Source: Pirellulales bacterium (GTDB taxonomy: Bacteria; Planctomycetota; Planctomycetia; Pirellulales; JACPPG01). From it: a stretch of DNA of 64,000 nt. This document shows, one piece after another, positions 53,885-63,140 of this stretch (position 1 is the stretch's first letter; each line of letters opens with the position of its first letter). The stretch is taken from contig DASXEJ010000272.1 of the NCBI GenBank assembly GCA_036490175.1, forward strand, positions 60,513 to 124,512. The letters are read 5' to 3'. The notes beneath the pieces were generated by a model. It had not been told where the DNA came from. It saw only the letters and a list, made by a program, of their open reading frames with translations, and ran no database searches. The translations under genes and the position numbers were made by a program.

Positions 53885-54637
53885 ATGAGCTTTCGCGTCG
53901 ACCTGGAAATCTTCCGCGGCCCGCTCGACCTACTGCTGTACCTGGTGCGCAAGCACGAGCTGGACATCCTCGACATACCCGTCGCGCCGATCGCGGATCA
54001 ATTTCTCGAGCATCTGTCCGTGCTCGAACAGCTCGACGTGAACGCGGCCGGAGATTTTCTGGAGATGGCCAGCACGCTGGTCGAACTGAAATCGCGCTTG
54101 ATCCTGCCGCACGAAGACGAAGTCGAGGAAGAAATCGCCGACCCCCGGCAACAGCTCGTGCAGCGGCTGTTGGAATACAAGCAGTTCAAAGAGGCCGCCA
54201 GCATCCTCGACGAGCGTGCCCGCGATTGGCAGGAACGCTATCCGCGCCTTTCCAACGACATGGCGACCCGCCCGCGCGATCCGGCGACGGAACCGATTCG
54301 CGAATTGGAGCTGTGGGATCTGGTCAGCGCTTTTGGCCGCTTGATCCAGCAGCATCAATCGAACCTGCCGTCGAACATCGTCTACGACGATACGCCGATC
54401 CACGTCTACATGGAACGGATCGGCAATCTGCTCGTCGAACAGCAGCGGCTGGCCTTTACCGAACTGTTCCGTCCCGGCATGCACAAATCGACTCTGATCG
54501 GTATGTTCCTGGCCGTCCTGGAATTGATACGGCATCACGGACTGCACGCCGAGCAAGGAGATCAATTCGGCGAAATCTACCTGGTACACGAGCCCGCCGC
54601 GGCCGCGACACCGACAGACCCCGGTCCGCCGGAATAA
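53885..54637 (+). CDS. scpA: Segregation and condensation protein ScpA
   Basis: 250 aa. Kleisin subunit of the bacterial SMC-ScpAB condensin. The N-terminus FRVDLEIFRGPLDLLLYLVRKHELDILDIPVAPIADQFL is the classic ScpA start, and MASTLVELKSRLILPHEDE follows. The C-terminal winged-helix part (FTELFRPGMHKSTLIGMFLAVLELIRHHGL) binds SMC. ScpB is not adjacent. The ATG at 53885 begins the conserved domain. It is divergent from the HIT/dgt pair. Confidence 0.93.
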   Translation: MSFRVDLEIFRGPLDLLLYLVRKHELDILDIPVAPIADQFLEHLSVLEQLDVNAAGDFLEMASTLVELKSRLILPHEDEVEEEIADPRQQLVQRLLEYKQFKEAASILDERARDWQERYPRLSNDMATRPRDPATEPIRELELWDLVSAFGRLIQQHQSNLPSNIVYDDTPIHVYMERIGNLLVEQQRLAFTELFRPGMHKSTLIGMFLAVLELIRHHGLHAEQGDQFGEIYLVHEPAAAATPTDPGPPE

Positions 54638-54664
54638 GATCGGGGCGGACGGCCGCGTTCGCAA

Positions 54665-55975
54665 TCAGCGATGTGCATCCAGCACGGCCAGAATCTCGTT
54701 GGCCTGCTTGCGAACATCATCTGTTTCTTCGTTCGTCGCCGCGAGCTTCGTCAGGTACGCGCGCGATTTCTCGCTGGCGACATTCTTGAGCGCCGCGAAT
54801 TCTTCGCTGCGCGTGTAGGCATTTGTTTCTTCGGCTATCGCCGCCAGAAGCCCCGCTTCGACCAGTGCGCGGGCCTCTGGCATCACGCCGAATGTCAGCC
54901 CCCATGCGGCACGGCCGCTATTGTTCCAATCTGGATCGGCCAGTTCCTCGACCAGCCGTTCGCACATGACCGCATTTTTCTCCGGCTGCGGACTCAGCCC
55001 GTGATAGATCGCTACATGATGATGTTGTGGCGTGTTCGCCAGCTCGATGAGCACCGCGTTCAGCTCCGGCGTGCGATACTGCCCCCACATGGAACGGATC
55101 GATTGATGCACGACGTCTTGATTCGTATCGCGGAGCAGTTTCACCAGCGCGGGCGCGACTTGCCCTACGGCCTCTCCCTTGCCGATCGAGATCAGCGCCG
55201 TGGCCACGCTGGCCCGCACCCGCGGCGACCCATCTTCCACCGACCGAAGAATCACCTTGATGTCAGCCTTGTCTTCGCTGATTCCGGGCAGAACCACGAT
55301 GGCCATCAATCGTACGTCGTGGTCATTCGATAGAAGCAGCGGCAGCACGGCCGGGCGAAATGCGGCATGATCGAACTTGGCAGACAAGCTCTTGTAAAGG
55401 CTTTGCAGGCCGGATAGCTGTGATTGGGCCCCGGCGCCAGCCGCTAATTGCTCCCGGATTCTCGCGAGCGCCTTTTCACGTATCTCTTTGTCTCCGCGCT
55501 GCAGAATCTGTTTCGTCAAATCGGCGTCGTCGGTGTCCGGAACGGCTGCTGACACTTCGCGTGACTTTGCGCGATCCTCCTCCCTGAGCTTGGCAAACTC
55601 TGTGGGGAATCTACGGCGGGCTTGCTCGATGACATGTGCTTGCTGTACGGCTTCGATTTGCGCGACCTTGTATGCGAGTTCGTCCTGCACCAGGCGCGCC
55701 GCTTGCTCGCCTTGGGCCAAATGCACGTAGTGCTTGAGCAACTGCGAGAAAGCCCGATCGTAGAGCGTGGTATTCTCTCGATGCACCGCGACAAGCTCTT
55801 GCAGCCGCGCGGCGCTCTGTTCTAGGGTGGCGGGATCCTCGGCCAACTTTTCGGCGTCGGCATACAGCTTCGCCAGTGAGCCAGGCGACGGCTCGTCCGC
55901 CTGGGCGGAGCGGACCGCGAAGCCTGTGGACGAGATAAGAACGAGAAACACGACCGCCCCTCGAAGGGTGCCCAT
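54665..55975 (-). CDS. Exported HEAT-repeat protein
   Basis: 436 aa with a signal peptide (GTLRGAVVFLVLISSTGFAVRSAQA). Residues ~25-170 are helical, rich in Glu/Ala/Arg. From ~190 to 330 there are HEAT-type repeats: LMAIVVLPGISEDKADIKVILRSVEDGSPRVRASVATALISIGKG, then VVHQSIRSMWGQYRT. No catalytic motif is visible. Such proteins are common in planctomycetes as protein-binding scaffolds. It converges on scpA with a gap of 27 bases. Confidence 0.75.
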   Translation of the reverse strand: MGTLRGAVVFLVLISSTGFAVRSAQADEPSPGSLAKLYADAEKLAEDPATLEQSAARLQELVAVHRENTTLYDRAFSQLLKHYVHLAQGEQAARLVQDELAYKVAQIEAVQQAHVIEQARRRFPTEFAKLREEDRAKSREVSAAVPDTDDADLTKQILQRGDKEIREKALARIREQLAAGAGAQSQLSGLQSLYKSLSAKFDHAAFRPAVLPLLLSNDHDVRLMAIVVLPGISEDKADIKVILRSVEDGSPRVRASVATALISIGKGEAVGQVAPALVKLLRDTNQDVVHQSIRSMWGQYRTPELNAVLIELANTPQHHHVAIYHGLSPQPEKNAVMCERLVEELADPDWNNSGRAAWGLTFGVMPEARALVEAGLLAAIAEETNAYTRSEEFAALKNVASEKSRAYLTKLAATNEETDDVRKQANEILAVLDAHR

Positions 55976-56320
55976 GGCTGACCTCCTCGTGTTTGCAGAA
56001 ACTGGAGTCCGTCTCCATATCCATTGCTGCCCTCACTTATACCGACAATCGCCGCGCCTTCGCAACGCGGGCGGCCTGTTCGTATTCTCATGCACCATAC
56101 CCCTAATAGCCGCAGCACATGCCCGCGGCCACAAGTTCGAGTGCGCGTGGCTTAGGGGCGTGGGTTGCCCGCCGGTCGATCTTGTCTACACTGGTCAGTT
56201 CGCGTTCGTCTGACCCTGTTCGGCGGTGCATGTCGCGGAGTTCCATCTCCGTTGGAAGGCCGGCGGGGTCGATGATAGCACTACCGCGAACCGCAACGCC
56301 TCTCACTGTGACTTGCCCTC
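55976..56320. other. Divergent intergenic region, no gene seen
   Basis: 345 bases between the HEAT protein (minus) and the metallo-hydrolase (plus). Open frames here have no motif. Probably two promoters. Confidence 0.45.
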
Positions 56321-57160
56321 ATGGTTCAAAACGCGCCCATCAAGACGATCACGCACGGCGGTCTGACCGTCGAAGGGTATTCGCGCGCGGCGGTGCAGAG
56401 CTATTGGCGGATCCCAGAGCTCAAGCTCGGTTTCGACATCGGGGCTCATCCCTGGTCGTTCATGGCGACGCCCAACTTGTTCATTTCGCACACGCATCTC
56501 GATCATGTGGCGGCGCTACCGTCTTACATCGCGCGTCGACGGATGATGAAGATGGAACCGCCGACGATCTACCTGCCCGAGCAGGCTGTCGAGGGGGTTG
56601 ATCGCATCCTCAAGCTATTCACGCGGCTCGATCGTGGACGGCTGCCGTGCCAATTGGTGGGGCTCAAGCCGGGGGACGAGGTCGAGATGTCGCGCGAGCA
56701 CGTGGTCACCGTCTCGGCCACCACGCACCGCGTGCCGTCGCTGGGATTCGTGGTGTGGGAACGCCGTCGCAAGTTGAGGGCCGAATTTCAGGACTTGCCT
56801 GGCGACAAGATTCGCGACCTGCGTCTGGCCGGCACCGAAGTGACCGAGGAGCGGCGCATCCCGCGGCTAGCCTATGTCGGCGACAGCTCGCCCGAAGGAC
56901 TGGACGATTGCCCAGCCATGTTCAAAGCCCAGATCCTGATCACCGAGATGACATTCGTCGCCGCCCGGCATCGCAAGGAAAAGATCCACAAGTTCGGGCA
57001 CATGCATCTCGACGACATCATCGCGCGGCGCGAGCGGTTTCATAACGAAGTGGTCATCGCCGCCCATTTCAGCACGCGTTACCACGCCAAGCAGATCCGT
57101 CAGTACGTCGAAGCAGCACTGCCCGACATGCTAGACGGCCGCCTGCACCTGTGGATCTGA
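56321..57160 (+). CDS. Metallo-beta-lactamase-fold hydrolase, RNase Z-like
   Basis: 279 aa. The zinc motif HTHLDH (His57, His59, Asp61, His62) is intact, followed by SATTHRVPSLGFVV, YVGDSSPE and LITEMTF, and a final HFSTRY. The order matches RNase Z/ElaC-type enzymes, but the loop that recognises tRNA is not evident, so it could be another phosphodiesterase. No signal peptide. The N-terminus begins THGGLTVEGYSRAAVQSYW. Confidence 0.8.
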   Translation: MVQNAPIKTITHGGLTVEGYSRAAVQSYWRIPELKLGFDIGAHPWSFMATPNLFISHTHLDHVAALPSYIARRRMMKMEPPTIYLPEQAVEGVDRILKLFTRLDRGRLPCQLVGLKPGDEVEMSREHVVTVSATTHRVPSLGFVVWERRRKLRAEFQDLPGDKIRDLRLAGTEVTEERRIPRLAYVGDSSPEGLDDCPAMFKAQILITEMTFVAARHRKEKIHKFGHMHLDDIIARRERFHNEVVIAAHFSTRYHAKQIRQYVEAALPDMLDGRLHLWI

Positions 57161-57281
57161 ACTGCCGCCGGTCCAAGCGTTGGCAACTCGGGGGTCCCCA
57201 TGTCCCGGTCCGCCATGCGGCGCTTGCCCGTCAACTTATTTCGTTAGAAACGAAATGCGGCAACCACGAATCACCGCGACC

Positions 57282-59537
57282 CTACACCAGACCCCACTTC
57301 TTCCTCAGATACCATTCCACACCCAGCAGTGCGATCAGGAGCAGGAAAAAGGGCCAAGTGTCCCACAGGGTCCGCTTGACCAACGTTTCGACTTCCAGCT
57401 TTTCCAGCTGCTGCTTGATCGACGCGAATAGCTCAGGCAGTTGTTCCGAGGCCACGGTGCGCCCGTCGGTCATGCTGGCCAGGCTTTCCATCGTGCCGCG
57501 GTCGGCCGCCGGATTATCCAGCTCCAGATCCTGATCGTAGACCAAGAAGCGGGCTTGGGCCGTGCCAATCGTCACGCCGTTGGACGACGCCTTGACGACG
57601 AGCGTATAGTCGCCGGGCAGCTGCGCATCGAGAAACGTGCCAGCCATTTCGTCGCCGCTACGGCGCAAACGGGGCGTCGCCTTGCTGCCGTCCGGACGTA
57701 CGACTTCCACTTCCATCGTGGCATCGGCGATCGGCTCTCCCTGCGGGTTGCGGGCGCCTGCGGTGAATTCCACGCGCGTGCCGGGGCTGAATCGTCGCTC
57801 GTCGAGGTTGACCCACACCGTGTTGCTGGTCGATTGATCCTTGCGCGCTAGCCACAATACGACTTGCCGCCAGAAACGCTTGTGCGCCGCTTCGTAGCCC
57901 GACATGGTCCAGTGCCACGTGGAGTCACCGCCAAACGCCAGCACGCGGCCGCGGCCATATTCGCGGGCGATCAATAGCGGGTGATTGTCCGGCGTTTCGG
58001 CCAGCACCGTCGCGCCGCGCTTCACACGGTCCAATCGGTTGGCACCGTCGAGGGCGGGCAACTCGTCCCACATTTTCAAGTTCTCTGCCCCGGGGGCCAG
58101 TTGCAGAATGCTGTGCGTCTGGCCGATCCGCGTGGGGCGCATCTTCGGGCGAGATGCCTCGGGCAGGTGCTGGTCGGTGCGGATGGCCTCGCCGAAGTTC
58201 TGCCGCTCTAGCCGATTCATCTCGACCGGCAAGACATCGTCAAGCGGCGTGCCCGCGTAACCACCGGCGCCAAAGCTGTGAAACCCACCCAACATGATGA
58301 AACCGGCCCCACGCTCGACCGCGGCGGCCAGTGCCGCCATTTCGGATGGAGTAAACGCGGTGGCGTCCAAATCGCCCAGGATATAAACATCGAAACGCCC
58401 TGGCTCGAAGTAGTCAATCATGTCCTTGGGACGCGTCTGCGGTTTGCGGGCGTCGATTGTCCGGAACTCGACGTTCATGTCCGGCGAGGCATCGAGCGCG
58501 CGACGCAGAAATCGGATATCGGGCTGCAGGGCCCCGTTCAGATACAGCACCTTCAGCCCGCCATCGAGCACCGTGACGAACGTGCTGGTCTCGTTGTTGG
58601 TGGTGATCAACTCGCCGGTTTGCGGCGCCACCTTGAGCGTGATTTTTCGCTCGCCCGGCGTGTCGGGCAGGTATTTCAAATGGACCGGCAGCCGCGCGCC
58701 GTTTTGCTCGGCGCGCAGACGTTGCGAGTCGACGACCTCCATCTTGCCGGGGGTGGTCTCGACTAATAGCTGCGCGACGACATCCTGCCCGACAAACCCA
58801 TCCAGCTGGGCGACCGCATCGACGTCCAACTCGTTTTTGACGAATACGACCTGCGGCGCGCGCAGCTCAGACAAAGCTACATCGCGCGTCTGGTCCAAGG
58901 CGCGCGACTGGCCGAACGGTACGGCGTACAGCCGGAAACCCAAATCGGCCAACCGTCGGGCTGGCGTCTGCGGCGAGACGTCCTTGGCCGGCAGCACGCG
59001 TTGGGCACCGTCGCTTAGCAGCACCACGCCGGCCAGCCGCTTGCCGGTCTCGCGCCGCAACGTATCTTCCAGCACCCATCCGAGCGCGGTCTGCGTTCCC
59101 TCGGGTCGCGAGGGCCACTGGGCGGCGCCCGCCACCAGGTCGAGCGGATGAGGATCCGAATCAAACGTGTAAACCTTGACCTCGATCTCTTGGCTCAGAT
59201 CGTCGAGCGACGAGGCCGCAGCGTCCATGCTGGCCGACAGCGATTCCCAGCGCGTCTTATCGCCCGAGGCGTCGGCCACCTGCATGCTGCGCGACTGGTC
59301 GGCCAAGATCAAAAGCGTGGCCGGCTTGCGCGTGATCGTGGTCCAGACAAGCGTCGGCCGCAGCATGGCCAACACCAACAGCAGCGTTATTACCAGCCGC
59401 ATCGCAACCAGCGCCCGGCGGCGATTGGGCGTCACCCGACTACGGGCTGGCCCCAATGCCAACAGTCCCAATAGCGCCGCGGCCGCAAACGCGACCAGCA
59501 CATAACCGCCAACAGGATTGAGGACCAGGCGAAGCAT
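57282..59537 (-). CDS. Membrane VWA/glutamine-amidotransferase-like protein
   Basis: 751 aa. Two N-terminal helices (VGGYVLVAFAAAALLGLLALG; MRLVITLLLVLAMLRPTLVW) are followed by a von Willebrand A-like region, LLILADQSRSMQVAD (metal site DxSxS as DQSRS). A later region, YILGDLDATAFTPSEMAALAAAVERGAGFIMLGGFHSFGAGGY, resembles class I glutamine amidotransferase/ThuA folds. A C-terminal helix near FFLLLIALLGVEWYL ends the protein. It is the last gene of the MoxR operon and probably acts with BatA in an uncharacterised envelope or stress complex. Confidence 0.85.
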   Translation of the reverse strand: MLRLVLNPVGGYVLVAFAAAALLGLLALGPARSRVTPNRRRALVAMRLVITLLLVLAMLRPTLVWTTITRKPATLLILADQSRSMQVADASGDKTRWESLSASMDAAASSLDDLSQEIEVKVYTFDSDPHPLDLVAGAAQWPSRPEGTQTALGWVLEDTLRRETGKRLAGVVLLSDGAQRVLPAKDVSPQTPARRLADLGFRLYAVPFGQSRALDQTRDVALSELRAPQVVFVKNELDVDAVAQLDGFVGQDVVAQLLVETTPGKMEVVDSQRLRAEQNGARLPVHLKYLPDTPGERKITLKVAPQTGELITTNNETSTFVTVLDGGLKVLYLNGALQPDIRFLRRALDASPDMNVEFRTIDARKPQTRPKDMIDYFEPGRFDVYILGDLDATAFTPSEMAALAAAVERGAGFIMLGGFHSFGAGGYAGTPLDDVLPVEMNRLERQNFGEAIRTDQHLPEASRPKMRPTRIGQTHSILQLAPGAENLKMWDELPALDGANRLDRVKRGATVLAETPDNHPLLIAREYGRGRVLAFGGDSTWHWTMSGYEAAHKRFWRQVVLWLARKDQSTSNTVWVNLDERRFSPGTRVEFTAGARNPQGEPIADATMEVEVVRPDGSKATPRLRRSGDEMAGTFLDAQLPGDYTLVVKASSNGVTIGTAQARFLVYDQDLELDNPAADRGTMESLASMTDGRTVASEQLPELFASIKQQLEKLEVETLVKRTLWDTWPFFLLLIALLGVEWYLRKKWGLV

Positions 59538-59549
59538 GAGGAGAGGGCC

Positions 59550-59625
59550 AGCGTCGAATGTCTAATGTCGAAGGAACGAATGTCTACTGCCAACGATGAA
59601 TGCGAGATGATGAATGGCTGACGCG
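59550..59625. repeat. Degenerate GAATG/AATGTC-type repeat tract
   Basis: Repeated short words (GAATGTCTAATGTCGAAG, CGAATGTCTACTG, GATGAATGCGAGATGATGAATGG) fill the spacer between two operon genes. No gene fits. Confidence 0.5.
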
Positions 59626-59663
59626 CGACGCTTAGGTGGTTCCATTCATTACTCCGCCTTCGC

Positions 59664-61823
59664 CTATTTCTCTGGCGGTGCTTCGCGATAAAAGCGATTC
59701 GCCAGCACGTGCTCCAACCCCAGCACGAATGCCACCAGGCCGATCAGCAGCGGGTACAACTCGCGGCCGACGCGATCAAGGTTCACGTGCCGATCGATTT
59801 GTTCGGTGTTGCGGGCAATGTGAAAGGCCTGCTCGCCGAAAACGCGTTTCAACTGCTGCTCGTCAGTGCGGGTCAGCAATGTCGCCTCGGGGGCCAGGTT
59901 CACGGTGAAGCCGCGGTTTACGCCGTCTTGATCGCCGCCGGCGCGGATCCGATAGTTGCCCGCCGTTTGCGTGGCGGTTACCACCACGGCGTTCTGCTGA
60001 TTGGCTGTCTGCCGCAAGCTTTCGCCGCTAGGCGTGGAGACCAGGTACGTGGGAAACCGTTTTTCCGGATCGATGTACAGCACCGCCGCCTGCCCGGCCA
60101 TGTAGTTCAGCCGCTCGTCGCTGCCGCCGACCAGGTACAACACGGCCTCGTTGGTGAGGGTGAAAAAAGGCCATGCGCCGACCCCCCACAGTTGATTCCA
60201 GCGATCGCCTTCGGGCACTTCGGCCAATTCCGAAACCGGCGTCACGAATGTCAGCACGCGTCCCTTGCCGAGTGGCTTTTCCAACATCGCCGGCTGGCTC
60301 CCGGCCAGCGAAACCGCGGTAGCCACGCCATCTTGCAACTTGGCGAACTGCCAGAAGCGATAGACCGGAAATTCTTCCCAAGGAACCGCGCCGCGCCGCG
60401 AACGAAACTTCGCCAGGATCGGATGCTGATCGTTCTTCGAGCTCAAATAGTTCGTACCGTCCGGAAAACGGCCGATGAACTCCAAGGGACCAGGCAGCAG
60501 CTCCTGCGCCGCTTCGGTATTGAAGGCGGCGAACTGCTGCTCGGCGTTGGCGCCCAAAAAGATGCTGAGCCCGCCACCGCCGCGCGCGTACTCGGACAAT
60601 TGCCGCCAGGTGGCATCGGCCAAGGGGGGCGGGTCCAAGACGCAGACGGCCGCGTACGATTCCAACGGCTTGCGCCCCAACTCGGCAAAGTCGACCACTT
60701 CGCAGTTGTAGCGGGCGTGCCCAGTGCGGCGAAAATCGGCAGGCGCCAGCGCCTCGACAAAGTTCGCGGCGTGATAATCGGCCGGCGGCGCGGCCACGAC
60801 CAATACCTTCCAAGGCTGCTTCACTTCGACGCTGAAGTACCGCACGTTATCGATCGGCAAGCTGTCTTCGCCCAGGACGCGCACATAACCTTGGTGCGTG
60901 CCAACCTCGAGCCCACCCACGGTAAAGTCCAGCGTTTTGGCGCTGCCGGGACTGTACGAAAGCAATTGCTCGCTCCGCTTTTGCATCTGCCCTTCGTTGT
61001 CGGAAAGGTACATCTCGACGACGCCGTCCCCCTCCAGACCGAGCGAGTCCAACTCGCTGACGACGTGCAACGGGCTGTTTCGCGCCAGGACCTGCCCGGA
61101 AAGTTGCACTTCGCCCAGCGACAAATCGCGCGGCTCGAGCACGCCCACATCGATCACATACACGGCGATGCCGGGCATTTCGGCGAACAGCCGCGCGTAG
61201 CGGTCGGGCACGTCGGTGCTCCAGGCTCCCTCGGTCAGATCGGTGAAGACATAGATTTCCTTGCGCTCCAGCTCGCTCTGCCTTAAAAGCCGTAGCGAGC
61301 CTTCCAGCAGATCGGGAATCGGCCGGCCCAGCCCCACGGTCTCCAACCGCTCGATCCGTTGCCGGGCCGTGCCCATGTCGATCTGAAACACCGGATCGCC
61401 GGGCGTGGCGTCGACCACGGCCACCTGGCTATCAGCGGGCAAATGGGGCAACAGCCACAGCGAAATATCCTGCGCGGCTTCGAGCCGGGTTTTATTCTCA
61501 TGCCGCAAGGCCATCCGCGGCGATGTGTCGAAGACCAGCGCCGCGGCGGTGGGCGCCTCTTGATCGCCGATCACGCCCGAGGAGTGAATGCTGGGGCGCG
61601 CCAGGGCAAAGGCCATCAGACAGACCGCGGCCACGCGCATCGCCAACAGGATCAAATGCCGCAGCTGCAACCGGCGCCTGTTCGATTGCTGCCGCGCCTG
61701 CAAGAAGCGCAAGGCCGGAAACTCCAGCAGCCGCGGTTGCTGCCGCATGATCAAATGCAGCACCACCGGAATGGCCGCCAGACCGGCGCCGGCCAGCAGG
61801 AGCGGGTTGACAAAATCCATCAC
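59664..61823 (-). CDS. BatA/VWA-domain membrane protein
   Basis: 719 aa. The N-terminal BatA domain is recognisable (LLLAGAGLAAIPVVLHLIMRQ, FPALRFLQARQQSNRRRLQLRHLILLAMRVAAV). A VWA domain follows with the metal-site region ALVFDTSPRMALR, where DTSPR stands for DxSxS. A long exported part and a C-terminal helix (LYPLLIGLVAFVLGLEHVL) follow. Third gene of the MoxR-DUF58-BatA-VWA operon. In Bacteroides such genes relate to aerotolerance. Here the role is inferred only from synteny. Confidence 0.88.
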   Translation of the reverse strand: MMDFVNPLLLAGAGLAAIPVVLHLIMRQQPRLLEFPALRFLQARQQSNRRRLQLRHLILLAMRVAAVCLMAFALARPSIHSSGVIGDQEAPTAAALVFDTSPRMALRHENKTRLEAAQDISLWLLPHLPADSQVAVVDATPGDPVFQIDMGTARQRIERLETVGLGRPIPDLLEGSLRLLRQSELERKEIYVFTDLTEGAWSTDVPDRYARLFAEMPGIAVYVIDVGVLEPRDLSLGEVQLSGQVLARNSPLHVVSELDSLGLEGDGVVEMYLSDNEGQMQKRSEQLLSYSPGSAKTLDFTVGGLEVGTHQGYVRVLGEDSLPIDNVRYFSVEVKQPWKVLVVAAPPADYHAANFVEALAPADFRRTGHARYNCEVVDFAELGRKPLESYAAVCVLDPPPLADATWRQLSEYARGGGGLSIFLGANAEQQFAAFNTEAAQELLPGPLEFIGRFPDGTNYLSSKNDQHPILAKFRSRRGAVPWEEFPVYRFWQFAKLQDGVATAVSLAGSQPAMLEKPLGKGRVLTFVTPVSELAEVPEGDRWNQLWGVGAWPFFTLTNEAVLYLVGGSDERLNYMAGQAAVLYIDPEKRFPTYLVSTPSGESLRQTANQQNAVVVTATQTAGNYRIRAGGDQDGVNRGFTVNLAPEATLLTRTDEQQLKRVFGEQAFHIARNTEQIDRHVNLDRVGRELYPLLIGLVAFVLGLEHVLANRFYREAPPEK

Positions 61824-61925
61824 GTCACGTCAGTCGCTTTTCGCACCCGAAGGAACTCATCCGCAAAACACGCACCGACTGAAATCACTATCATCCCACC
61901 ACCCGCAACCACATGAACTCTCGAA

Positions 61926-62000
61926 ATTCATTCGTGTAATTCGTGGGCGCCTCTTCTGATGGAACGCGAGGCAGACTGAACAACGAATTGCACGAATGGG
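61926..62000. repeat. Inverted repeat of the ATTCGTGTAATTCGTGG family
   Basis: ATTCGTGTAATTCGTGG (from 61930) faces CAACGAATTGCACGAAT (61981-61997), complementary with two mismatches, about 34 bases apart. The same core as at 50405-50495. A GTCTGCGTAATCTGTGGAT word follows at ~62082. Confidence 0.75.
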
Positions 62001-62120
62001 AGAACACGAAATGCCTTTTTACTTGTCGAATGTGGGCCGACTTTCAGCCGCCAAAGAATCCATCTTCCTGAAGCTGAACTTGTCTGCGTAATCTGTGGAT
62101 TTAGCATCCTCGCTGTCGCC

Positions 62121-63017
62121 TTAGCAGCGTGCCTGGCGGCTGATCAAATACTCGGTCAGCGCGCGGTCGAAGCGCATGCTGGTGTCGAGCCCGACGTAGT
62201 CGATGCCGGCTTGGAAGCATTCGCGCTTGTAGCGTTCGCGAAATCTACCCATCTCGCGCAGGTAGTCGGTCTTGAACCCGTCGGCGTCGACCTGAAGCCG
62301 GTCGTGCGACTCGGGCTCTTCGAATTCGACCAGGCCGTCAAACGGAAACTTGACCTCGGCCTCGTCCAGGATGTGAAACAGGATCACGTCGTGCCCGGCG
62401 TGCCGCAGCCGGTGCAGGGCGTGCATGATGGGTTCCTGATCCGCCAACAGATCGGAAAACAGCATCACCAGGCTGCGATGACGCAGCATGGCCGCGATCT
62501 GGATCAGGCTCTTGGCGATCTCGGTCTTGCCCGTCGGCCGCAGCTTCGACAAAAGCGACAGGATGTTGCCCAACTGGGTCCGCTTCGAGCGCGGTGGCAG
62601 GCTGTTGCGAATCTTCTCGTCGAACGTGATCAGCCCGACCGGGTCTTGCTGATGGACCATCAGGTAGCACAGCGCCGCGGCCAGGCAGATGGAATAATCG
62701 AATTTCGACAGTTGCTGCCGGTACGTGTAATCCATCGACCGGCTGAGATCCATCACCAGGTAACCTGTGATATTGGTCTCGGCTTCGAACTTTTTGATGT
62801 AGTACTTGTCGGTCTTGGCATACACCAGCCAATCGATATCGTGCGGATCGTCGCCAGCGGTGTACTTGCGGTGCTCACTGAACTCGACCGAGAAGCCCTG
62901 GAAGGGGCTGGAGTGCAATCCCTGCAAGAAGCCTTTGACGATGAATTGCGCGCGCAGATCTAACCGCGAAATCTCGCGCACCACTTCCGGCTTCAAATAT
63001 TTTTCAGCAAGAGACAT
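62121..63017 (-). CDS. DUF58 protein
   Basis: 298 aa of the DUF58 family (VWA-like) that accompanies MoxR ATPases. The hallmark is GFSVEFSEHRKYTAGDDPHDIDWLVYAKTDKYYIKKFEAETNITGYLVMDLSRSMDYT, in which the DLSRS motif is the metal-site triad. No membrane helix is visible. It starts 123 bases after MoxR on the same strand and precedes the BatA/VWA gene by ~300 bases. Predicted to be a substrate or partner of the MoxR chaperone. Confidence 0.93.
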   Translation of the reverse strand: MSLAEKYLKPEVVREISRLDLRAQFIVKGFLQGLHSSPFQGFSVEFSEHRKYTAGDDPHDIDWLVYAKTDKYYIKKFEAETNITGYLVMDLSRSMDYTYRQQLSKFDYSICLAAALCYLMVHQQDPVGLITFDEKIRNSLPPRSKRTQLGNILSLLSKLRPTGKTEIAKSLIQIAAMLRHRSLVMLFSDLLADQEPIMHALHRLRHAGHDVILFHILDEAEVKFPFDGLVEFEEPESHDRLQVDADGFKTDYLREMGRFRERYKRECFQAGIDYVGLDTSMRFDRALTEYLISRQARC

Positions 63018-63045
63018 AAACAGCCGGCACGAAAGCCACGTTCGC

Positions 63046-63119
63046 CACAGAGCACACTGCGATCAGAGGGTTCCGGTTTTTCTCGTCCCCTCTGTGGCTT
63101 CGTGGCTCCGTGGTGAATC
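63046..63119. repeat. Imperfect inverted repeat (CACAGAG/CTCTGTGG type)
   Basis: GCCACAGAGCACACTG on the left and CCCTCTGTGGCTTCGTGG on the right can pair imperfectly. It occupies the MoxR-DUF58 spacer, and a related CTCTGCGCACTCTGTG word lies near 47255. Confidence 0.6.
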
Positions 63120-63140
63120 TTTTGGAACATTTACCTCCGC

